The notes under the pieces are model-generated. The model was not told the DNA's origin, did no database searches, and saw only the letters and a program-made list of their open reading frames with translations. A DNA stretch of 21,038 bases, from NCBI GenBank assembly GCA_000482145.1, contig AUXH01000333.1, positions 1-21,038 of the forward strand, read 5' to 3'. Source of the stretch: Strigomonas culicis. Its lineage: Eukaryota > Euglenozoa > Kinetoplastea > Trypanosomatida > Trypanosomatidae. A program made the translations under genes and the position numbers. Positions within the stretch are counted from its first letter, which is position 1. The number at the start of each line of letters is the position of its first letter. Positions 1-8,100 of this stretch are shown here, piece by piece.

Positions 1-66
1 TCATTGCGAACACACACAGAAGAAGCCCATTGTCGTCTGAGCGCTACAAATCCGCTATACGAAGCG

Positions 67-137
67 GGGGAAATAGTTCAGTGGCAGAACACCAGATTGT
101 GGCTCTGATGACCCGGGTCCGATTCCCGGTTTCCCCT
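67..137 (+). tRNA. tRNA-His, anticodon GTG
   Basis: The cloverleaf folds by eye. The acceptor stem is 67-73 with 130-136 (7/7 pairs). The D stem is 76-79 with 87-90, with GG in the loop. The anticodon stem is 92-96 with 104-108, enclosing the loop TTGTGGC with anticodon GTG at 99-101. The variable loop is 4 nt (109-112) and the T stem is 113-117 with 125-129 (5/5 pairs). G66 could be the encoded G-1 that identifies histidine tRNAs. Three departures from consensus are visible: the T loop reads TCCGATT, so position 55 is C instead of the nearly universal T; the discriminator would be T137, where eukaryotic tRNA-His normally has A; and 27-43 is a C-A mismatch. It is otherwise intact and has Pol III signals. 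In trypanosomatids such genes often mark the edges of Pol II transcription units. Confidence 0.88.
74..126 (+). promoter_or_regulatory. Internal Pol III promoter (A box and B box) of tRNA-His
   Basis: The A box TAGTTCAGTGG at 74-84 fits the TRGYNNANNNG consensus. The B box GGTCCGATTCC at 116-126 differs from GGTTCGANTCC by one base. That change is the same T-to-C that alters T-loop position 55, so it affects both the promoter and the tRNA. Confidence 0.75.
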
Positions 138-145
138 TTTTTTTT
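137..145 (+). terminator. Pol III T-run terminator
   Basis: Nine T in a row begin directly after the acceptor stem. This is the usual Pol III termination signal. The first T would also be the discriminator base of the tRNA. Confidence 0.85.
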
Positions 146-157
146 GAATCCTCAGAT

Positions 158-378
158 GAGCGCTCCCGAAGCGGACAACGAAGGGGCGAAACCCGAGACG
201 CCCGCCGGCGAAGGCCCCACCCAACATAAAGCAAGACACCGACCTCCGCAAGGCCCCAACCCGCGGCGGTGGCGGGGGGCGGAGCCGCCCCCAGGCCCCA
301 GGAAAAGCCCCTCCGGCTGGGCGCGCCCCCCCCCCCGGGGCCACCCCACGCCGCGCGCGAACCCAACACCGCACGCAC
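158..378. other. C-rich GC island between tRNA and first protein gene
   Basis: About 220 bp of very GC-rich sequence with + strand C-runs at 288-292, 296-299, 308-311 and an 11-C run at 326-336, followed at once by GGGG. An open frame crosses it, but that frame also runs through the tRNA, is rich in Pro, Arg, Gly and Ala, and resembles no protein I know, so I call the island non-coding. The C-runs give the minus strand G-quadruplex potential, although the last loop (14 nt) is long. Given its place between a tRNA and the first gene of a one-strand array, a Pol II transcription start or boundary region is possible. This is inference. Confidence 0.5.
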
Positions 379-630
379 AAGCACCGGCGAACATGTATCC
401 GTATCATTTGCATTTCCAACGTGTTTAAAAAAAAAAAAGCAAAACAAAACGCATCACTTTTACAAACAATAAGCGACCGAAATATCCATTATTACTCATA
501 CTACTTCTCACTCCTTTATTCTTGCATTTCCCTCTCTCTTTTATTATTAAAGTGTTTGTGTTTCTTTTCTACATATCCGTTCACTCCCTTCTTGCTTTCC
601 GCTTCCTTTTAAAAGCGGAACCAATATACA
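379..630 (+). other. AT-rich leader region upstream of the PUB gene
   Basis: The region contains an A12 run at about 427-438 and then pyrimidine-rich sequence from about 485 to 610. Possible trans-splice acceptor AGs after pyrimidine tracts are at 551-552 and 614-615. No convincing gene is present: the short open frames here are translations of the pyrimidine tract. Confidence 0.6.
597..620 (+). promoter_or_regulatory. Candidate trans-splice acceptor inside a hairpin, PUB gene
   Basis: The arms TTCCGCTT (597-604) and AAGCGGAA (613-620) are perfect 8-bp complements around an 8-nt loop. The AG at 614-615 is the last AG after the pyrimidine tract and lies in the 3' arm. If it is used, the leader is only 15 nt (616-630). 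If the upstream AG at 551-552 is used instead, this hairpin sits in a 78-nt 5' UTR. Confidence 0.5.
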
Positions 631-1524
631 ATGGATGATCTGTGGATCAAGGAAAACGGCGATAGCGTCATTCACGCTATCGATCATGTCTTTCGCCGCT
701 TGTTAGCGAACCTACTCCTAGATTTTGATAATCCTAAGTTTCACGCTGTTCGCGCAAGTAATAGCGCCATCCATAGAAACACAGAAGGGCTTTCGCAAGA
801 ATTTATCAAGCACTTATTTCATTTAATTGGATTTCAGTACGATACAACAACCGAGGCGTGGCACTTTAGCGGTTCAAAAGAATCGATTGAAGGAGCGGAC
901 GCCGAGCTTTCTAGAATTGAAACCCTTATTAAAATTGAAAACGAAGTGCCACTCATTCCCTCAACTCTCAAAAGGAGACAGGAGGACGAAGAGCGAGTGA
1001 AACAGGAGCTGCTTGAGAAATTCCATAATGATCGAAAGCACACGAGCGACGATGACCCTATCATAGAACCATCGAATACCTTTTGCCCAGAGGACTTCAC
1101 TGCCATCACGCCGGAGCTCACAAGCGCCGTGAAAAAAGCGCTTCTCAACACAGGGCGTGTACGAAATGCATTCTTTGAACACAAAGACCTGACTATTCGA
1201 GTGATGAAGCATGGAAGAGTGTACGCATGCACCGCAAAGTGCGACAATACATGCCTAGAGGCGCATTGGCACATTGTCACAAGAAATGTACTCTACTCCT
1301 ACATCGCGCACCTTTCACCTGACGGAAAAGTGCTTAATCATTTGGGAATGGAATATGGGTACCAATATAATAGCATGCCGGGCACACCGAATTTTAGAAA
1401 AACAGTCTGTTTCACAGCCAAATTAGTCTCCCCAGATGGTCAATTACTGAAGAATGAGCACCCGAATAAGGCGGTGGAGAATTGTATTTATTGTCAGCAA
1501 CCGTTTCATAAACTATTGTTATGA
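631..1524 (+). CDS. PUB-domain protein, predicted p97/VCP-linked
   Basis: A 297-residue protein that starts at 631 (A at -3, G at +4). Residues about 14-100 look like a PUB/PUG domain: helices of the LLANLLLDFDNPKFHAVRAS type, an NSAIHRN segment, then the pattern ending HLIGFQYD before an acidic/aromatic strand. PUB domains, as in peptide N-glycanase and UBXD1, bind the C-terminal tail of the AAA ATPase p97/VCP. A charged, probably helical linker follows (about 100-145). The C-terminal half (about 150-297) I do not recognise. It has clustered Cys at C200, C204 and C208 and a second group at C285, C288 and H293 that could bind a metal. No PNGase transglutaminase core and no membrane segment is visible. 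Codons are AT-rich compared with the downstream genes. The PUB call is by pattern, not by search; the p97 link is inference from the family. Confidence 0.82.
   Translation: MDDLWIKENGDSVIHAIDHVFRRLLANLLLDFDNPKFHAVRASNSAIHRNTEGLSQEFIKHLFHLIGFQYDTTTEAWHFSGSKESIEGADAELSRIETLIKIENEVPLIPSTLKRRQEDEERVKQELLEKFHNDRKHTSDDDPIIEPSNTFCPEDFTAITPELTSAVKKALLNTGRVRNAFFEHKDLTIRVMKHGRVYACTAKCDNTCLEAHWHIVTRNVLYSYIAHLSPDGKVLNHLGMEYGYQYNSMPGTPNFRKTVCFTAKLVSPDGQLLKNEHPNKAVENCIYCQQPFHKLLL
661..681 (+). repeat. 8-bp perfect hairpin in the PUB coding region
   Basis: GATAGCGT (661-668) and ACGCTATC (674-681) are perfect complements with a 5-nt loop. It starts 30 nt after the start codon and encodes part of the first helix. 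Confidence 0.6.
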
Positions 1525-1798
1525 TGTGGTGAGCTCATATGAAAAGACACTAAAAGAAAAAAGAAGTAACAGTCCCGTTGACACGCCCTAGTGTATCGGG
1601 GGCATTTCTTGTTTGTTTACTTGTTTTCCTCTTTATTGCTTTTTATTTTTACCACGGTGCCCATGGAGAATACCATTTCCTCTTATTTGTCTCCCCTCTC
1701 TCTCTTTTCTTTTATTTCCCATATGCATATTGGTGTTTTATTGTTTACCCTGTCTACTACTAATAACACACGTAGAAAAAACACTTAAAGGTACTGTT

Positions 1799-1812
1799 GT
1801 CTTTTTTTTTAG
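1799..1812 (+). promoter_or_regulatory. Candidate trans-splice acceptor for VPS13
   Basis: A short tract with nine T (1802-1810) is followed directly by AG at 1811-1812, the typical trypanosomatid 3' splice pattern. Use of this site would give a 254-nt 5' UTR. The AG at 1774-1775 behind an earlier tract is the alternative. Confidence 0.5.
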
Positions 1813-1925
1813 ATTTGTATAATCCATATTAACGTATAATTGTGAATAAGCAAGACTATTTCTGCAAGAGAATTGTTTTATAATAAAAGAAGCGAAAGTA
1901 AAGCGGGAACTAAAATAGTTTCTTC

Positions 1926-2045
1926 TTTTATAAATAGTGTTTTCGCCACTGATTATATTACAATAGCCGAAAAATATACAATATATTCATAGAAAATTGT
2001 GTATAGACTTTGAACAAAAGCTGAACAGCAGCGCTATTTATAAAA
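1926..2045 (+). repeat. Long inverted repeat in the VPS13 5' leader
   Basis: TTTTATAAATAG (1926-1937) is perfectly complementary to CTATTTATAAAA (2034-2045). Allowing two G-U pairs, the stem extends to 16 bp (1926-1941 with 2030-2045) and closes a loop of 88 nt. It ends 16 nt before the out-of-frame AUG at 2062 and 21 nt before the VPS13 start, so it could slow scanning ribosomes. Both arms are AT-rich, so chance is not excluded. Confidence 0.55.
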
Positions 2046-2061
2046 CAAAATAAAACGAAGA

Positions 2062-2112
2062 ATGCAATGGTCTTTGACCGATACGTCGCGTCTATCATCT
2101 CAGCCTATTTAG
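2062..2112 (+). promoter_or_regulatory. Upstream AUG / 16-codon ORF overlapping the VPS13 start
   Basis: An ATG at 2062 lies 5 nt before the VPS13 ATG in a different frame and reads 16 codons to TAG at 2110-2112. It has A at -3 but C at +4. The VPS13 start has G at -3 and G at +4. It is the only upstream ATG between the likely splice site (1812) and the VPS13 start, so a scanning ribosome meets it first. A role in lowering VPS13 translation is inference. Confidence 0.55.
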
Positions 2113-5100
2113 GCAACTTTATCAAGGGTGTCAATAAGGACACAGTTAAAATTAGCCTTCTGAAAGGATCTGTGGAGCTGAAGAATGTAGAGTTTTCGCC
2201 CAACGTATTGAGCTTTAGCAAGCACATTCGATTAAAGAGGGGCACAATTGGTCAACTAACGGTGAAAATCCCCTGGCGATCACTGTACAGTAAGCGTTGC
2301 GAAATACACATAAAAGATGTGGTTTTTGTCGTAGGTCCGAGATTAAAAAGTGAATCCGATGATGCAAAAGCAAATGAAGAGAATTTAGCGAATATAAGAC
2401 ACTTCGAATTATCGGATACTATCGAAAGCGATAATAGCGACAGCGATGAGAATTCTGATGGAAAGAAGGATGGGTTTGTGAAAAGACTTCAAAAAAGAAT
2501 ACTCAATAATTTTGCATTTGTAATCGAGAATGTCACGATTCGGTTAGAAGATCAGCTGGGGCTATGGAAGGGTAAGGGTGTATCCCTTGTCGCACATCTT
2601 GGAAATGTGCATTGTGAGGCAACGGATTCTAACTTCCACCCAACGTTTTTAGCGCACACGCCAGATGAATTGTTCAGAACTCTTGTTTACAGTGGCGCCA
2701 CATGCCATATTGCTGTGCTGCCCAAGAGTAACTTCTCCAATGACAGCATGTGGGACGCTATGAGCTTAGCAGACTTTAAGAGTCGATGTACGGATGTGAG
2801 CACTATGGAGTGCATTGTACGACCGTCCAACGGCTCTGTCAATGTCCACTATGCACTAGACGCCACTGAACTGATTGAACGACCCTTCGCACGAATAATC
2901 GCGAAAATAGAAACCGGTGATATTGTCGTACAAGAGCACGCCGCCATGTCGATACGAATAATGGCACACTCTATCGCGCATGCCAGCAAAATAGTGGAGC
3001 AACGTAGGCCATCTACCAGACCATGCAAAGGAAACATACTCACATGGTGGAAATATGTTGCCTTCGAATTTCGAAAACGGAAACATCAAAAATTTGACTG
3101 GAGAAGGTTTTTAGAGTGGAAAGCCGCGTACAAGGCCTACTTTGACTATTATCTCCGACAATTGGACGCTCCTTGGATTATTGAATTAGGAAAGGCGCTT
3201 CCCACGTGTCAAATAGAAGATGTCCGAAAGAAGCTTTCTGTGCAAGATGTGGCAGAATGCCGCCTGCGAGCACGGTTTGCGGTGGCCACGTATAAAGCCG
3301 ACAAAGTGATTCCCACGTGGACGAAAAGCCCTAATTATTTCAACGAGATAATCCCTGGCGGAAAGGGGTTTTCTTTTAGCAGCTCCGTCGATGTCATTTT
3401 GTACGCAACATGGCCTTCATTCCGTCTCCTTGTGGACGAAAATGTAGAAGCTCAAGTCCAGAATTTTATGTTTTCCGCTAGCTTGAAAAAGTCGCATGCG
3501 GTAGTGGAATCCAGTATTGAACGTGTATCACTGGCCGCGGAGGATAAACACATTCTTACGCTTGGTGGATATAAAGAGAACGCTGACGCCTTGTTGATTC
3601 AGAGTGTGATGGATACACATGATTTCAAGTCCTCCACCACCATTACACTAGGTGCCTTAGGCCTCCAGTACAATGAGGTGCTTCACAACATGATGCGAAA
3701 GCGATTTGCGCACTACTTGGAGCTGGGCTTTTTAGACGTACCATCTTCAAGCACGGGTGCAGATAAGGCCGGCAGGCCAGTAGTGTCGCCATTAGCATCG
3801 TCGCCAAAGTCGAGTGAGGCCTCGCGCAAACCTGGGCTCAACTTGACGGGCACCCATGTCAATGTGCATCTGTGCTACATTGCAGTCAACGCGAATGGCA
3901 TTATTATCAATGTGTCTGACGTCCAAGCCAATACGCAGTCGGACCCACTGGCACTGCACGTGACGCAGGTGACCGCGTTTGATTCGGTTACGCAGACACC
4001 CATTGCTGTAGTGGACCATCTGGTGGTCTGCCCGCCGATGAAACCAAATGAAGAGATCTTAGTCAACTGCGCGGTCCTTCTTCATGCCAACCTGGAGGGT
4101 ATCGAGCGACTCAAGGAATTCGGAGCTTTCATCACGAACCCCGACATAGCGGAACGCCGGAAGAAAAAGCCGAAGACGGTAGACACGACGCCCCTCAAGC
4201 TCAATATCACGCTCACCACCGCGCGGTTCGAGGCGCTCGAGATACGGCAGCTGCGCATTTCGGTCTTCCTGTTCAACGGCTGGAATATACGTCTGAGGTC
4301 TGACTACCTGATCACAAGCTCTTGGCAGAGCGCGGAGGCCAACTTGGATCTGGAGCTGTGGGCCGATACGTGCCTCGCCACCTCTCCCTTCGGCGACTGG
4401 ATCAACGAGGACGGTATCGGGTTTCAATTCACCTTACAGGATGCCAACCTCCTGCTGGACAGCGCCTTTGCCCACACTCTGGAAAGCCTCTTCGACCTGC
4501 TCATTCTCGTCATCTTCCTCGAGGAGGACGCGCACGTGTACCTCCGCGACGAGAGCGACACCACGCCGCACATCCGCGGCTCTTTCGCCTGCTCGAACTG
4601 CCACTTGCGGCTCGTCGACGACTTGGAGATGCTGAAGGAGTTCCGTCTCGACGCGGACGGCGTCTCCAGCATCTACGTGGAGCTGCTGCGCTTCCGCGAC
4701 AAGCACATGGATTTGTCGGTGAAGCTGGGCCCCGGTGTGAACGGCTTTCTGCGCGACACGCCGTACCCCATCCACCTCCTCCCCATTCGCGAGCATGGCG
4801 GCGACATCAACGTCGGACTGCACCTCGCCTCTCCCACGCCGGAGGCGGCGCACTCCTTCCCCTACGCCACCGTTTCCATCGACGTGGACATGACGGAGCG
4901 GGCTGTCGTCGCGCACCTGCCGACCATCATGACGCTCTGGAACCAATTCAACACACGCGGGATGCCGCTGTGGTTCCTGCGCAACGTGGGCTCCCGCGTG
5001 CACTACAGCTGCCGCTCCGCGCGCGGCGGTCGCTGCAAGCCGCCGGCCTCACCCACGTCGGCCCGCCTACAGGAGCGCGGCGAGGCCGCCTTCGCGACGA

Positions 5101-8100
5101 GCACGTGCGGCCACCCGCCGCCCCCCAACCCGGACCCCTACTCCTCGCCCACCTTCCCGGGCGACCTTGTGCTGAACGTGACGGTGACCAACTCGGAGCT
5201 CTACTACGTCATGGGCGACAACTCACTCGTCCCGCTGTTCCTGCACGGCTTCGTGCCGGTCTGCAGTGTGTGCATCACGAACCGCGATGGCCTCGCGCGG
5301 GCGGAGGTGACCGGGGCGCTCAGCTTTCCCTACGTGAGCCTGGGCACCACCGAGGTCCACCCAGAGCAGCGCAAGCGACGGCGGCTCCTGCGACGCCTGC
5401 TGAGGAACGAGCAGCAGCAAGTGCGGTCCATGGAGTTCCCCGGCATGGCCTCCACCGTCTTTTGCTTCCAGGACGAGGACGAGAAGGCGCAGTTCCTTCA
5501 GCGGGAGGAGCACGTGAACCGCCCCTTTTTCCCGGCACCGAGCAGCAGCGACAAGACCGGCGGCCGCGGCAGCCGCGGCAACAGCCGCACGAGCCGTGTC
5601 GTGCCACCCACGTATGTGACGGCCAAGATCATATACACAAATGACAATCGCCCGCCCTTCGACGACGGGGTTGCCAGCGAGGTGCTGAGCTTCTACTTCA
5701 GCGGGTGCGACTACACGGTGCCGGGCAGCATCGCGAAGGATGGCGGTGACCAGGGCAGTGGCAGCCCGGCGCAGGGGCCCATCCTGCTGCGCCTCCGCGA
5801 GGCGGACGTGGCCAGCTGGCGCACGCTGCTCTCCTTCTACAACGCGACGACGAACGAGAAGGACGTCCTCTACTCGAACAACCACCTGCACCCCTTCTGG
5901 GAGCAGCAGCTGCTGCAGCAGCAGCGGCCCAAGCGCTTTGCGATTGAGCTGCGGATCGGATACGGCGCGGTGTACCTCCCCACACTGGGGATCGCCATCG
6001 CGCTCTGGGACGGCATGAGCATGCGCTTCACCCTGCCCGCCATGCAGCTGGAGCTGCCGCGGCTGACCGTCCTGTCGCACGACAGCCTCCTGCGAACCAC
6101 GACCGGTGAGTGGAGTGGCGCGGAGCCGCCCATCACGATGGCGTACCTGCAGCAGCTCTACAAGGAAGGCGAGGCCGTCGTGGTGCACCTCTCCGGCGGC
6201 GGCCAGAAGCAGCAGCCCGGTGCCGCGGAGGAGGAGGAGGAAGAGAGGGGGCGGTCGGTGACGCCGGCCGTGGAGGGCTTTGGCAAGCCAGGTGGTGATC
6301 TGGATGAGGCAGCCGCCACCTGCGGCTTCCTGCTGAACAGCTACGTGACGTCCGTCCGCCGCACGACGACCGCCACGGCGCACGAGGTCACCTACGAGCT
6401 ACACAAGCAGGTGAAGATCGCGCAGTGCTCGAGCTGCCTCTCGCAGACGATGCTCGTGCGTCTGGTGCGGCACACTTTCCTGCGGGAGGGTGTGTGCTAC
6501 ATCCGGGCCCTGCAGGAGACGCAGGCGCGCGTGATGACAGAGATGCTCACCGCGCGGCGGGCCGCCGGCTACGGCTACACCCCGCCGGTGCTGCACCTGG
6601 AGCGGTTTGGCGCCGCCCCGCCGCTGCCGCTGGTCAACCAGAACGTGGTGGCCAAGTCCGTGACGGAGTTGGACGGTCTCCGCGTCGCCCTTCTGTGGGA
6701 GTCCAAGCCCACCGCACGGAGGAGGTCGTCCGCGACATCCATGACGGACGGGCGCCGCCAGGACCCGCTGGAGACGCTCGTCAGCAGCGGCAGTGAGACG
6801 GACGAGGAAGAGGAAGACGCCGCGGCGCGCGGCGGCGGGCCGCTGCATCGCCTCAGCAACGACTGCATCGGGCTGCTGGGCTTTGTGTCGCGCGTACAGT
6901 GGGTCACCACCGCCACGAGCGGCGCGCTCCGCGAGGCAGGCGAGGGGGGGGCAGACGGTGGCGGCCCTCCTGCCGCACCGCGCAGCAGCCCCGCTGCCGC
7001 CGACCAGAGCTACAGTAGCGTGGATCGGCTGACGATCGCGGAGGTCGCCATGTATTTGGGGGTAGGGTTCGAGTCGGGTATCCAGAGCTTGCTCGCCCAC
7101 GGCACGATGACGCTGCAGGAACAGTTCTTTGTCCTCCCCCTCTGGTCCTCCCTGTTCCCCGTGCTGGAGCCGGTGCGCGTGCACACGTCGTCCGTCGCGG
7201 CGGTGAAGGCACCCGGCCCGGGCGGCCGCGCGAAGGCGGAGCCTCTGCTGCCCGCGTCGCGCCAGGTGCACGTGAGCCCGGTGCGCCTCGTGCTGACGCC
7301 CACCACGTACTACCACATCCGAGACCTGCCGCAGCGGCTGGCGGTGGAGAAGGTCCTGCAGGATAGTGAGGCGCAGGACGACGTGGAGGCCGACCGGTCG
7401 CTCGAGCACGCTGGCTACAGCGGCAGCAGCGACATGCGGCAGGTGCACCGCGAGCGCGCGGAGAAAAAGCGGAAGGGTGAGGACGAGCGCGCGCTGCCGA
7501 CCGCACGGTCGTGGGTGAGCCCCTCCGCGTACCAACGGCGAAGAGCGGAGAGGCAGACCCGGAAGAAGCTGCGGCAGCTACAGAAGCGGGAGAAGCACAT
7601 GGCGGCCAGCATCTCCATCGACGACCTGCTGCACTACGCGAACCCGCCCTCTCTCTCGTACCAGTACGTGTATGATGCCAAGGCCATGTCGCAGCGTCTG
7701 TCCGTCCTGGACACGTGCTTCACTGACCAGGACCGGGCACCCGGTGATACGCTCATCACACCGGACAACAGCAGAAACCACCGCACCGGCTCGTCACGAG
7801 TGGTGCCGCCGGCGGCGATGGAAGAGACCGCGCGCGAGAGCCACTCCTTTCGGTTTCACGACCGGCGGGGGTCGTCCTCCGCGGAGGACGACAGCACGAA
7901 CCGGAAGGATCGCCATCACCACCCGGGTGAGCAAAGGGGCGTAGCGCTGGAGGAGGCTGCCACGACGATGGTGACCAGCCGCATCGAGGTGGCACCGTCC
8001 GTCCAGCAGCAGCGGGGAGGCGCCCGCCTCAGCGCCTCGCTGCGTCTGCAGAGCGCCAGCAGCGGACCCGTGTCGCGGGCCCGTACGACCGCGCACATCA

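Larger units (their letters stand above)
1525..2066 (+). other. Intergenic region: PUB 3' UTR and VPS13 5' leader
   Basis: 542 bp without a gene. The first part is T-rich with a long pyrimidine tract at about 1675-1720. An AG at 1774-1775 is a possible acceptor. A stronger acceptor is at 1811-1812. From 1813 onward the sequence is A/T-rich and has no ATG until 2062. The small hydrophobic open frames here come from the T-rich tracts and are not supported as genes. Confidence 0.6.

Noticed and set aside
30..428. 132-codon open frame across the tRNA and GC island
   Set aside because: It reads through the tRNA gene and its terminator, and the rest is Pro/Arg/Gly/Ala low complexity.
1578..1822. 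Three small hydrophobic open frames before VPS13
   Set aside because: They are translations of the T-rich and C/T-rich tract used for trans-splicing; they overlap each other in three frames and have no support.
4322..5644. 440-codon + strand open frame in another phase
   Set aside because: It lies inside VPS13, whose own frame shows family patterns. The other phase is Arg/Pro/Ala-rich, as expected from GC-rich coding DNA.
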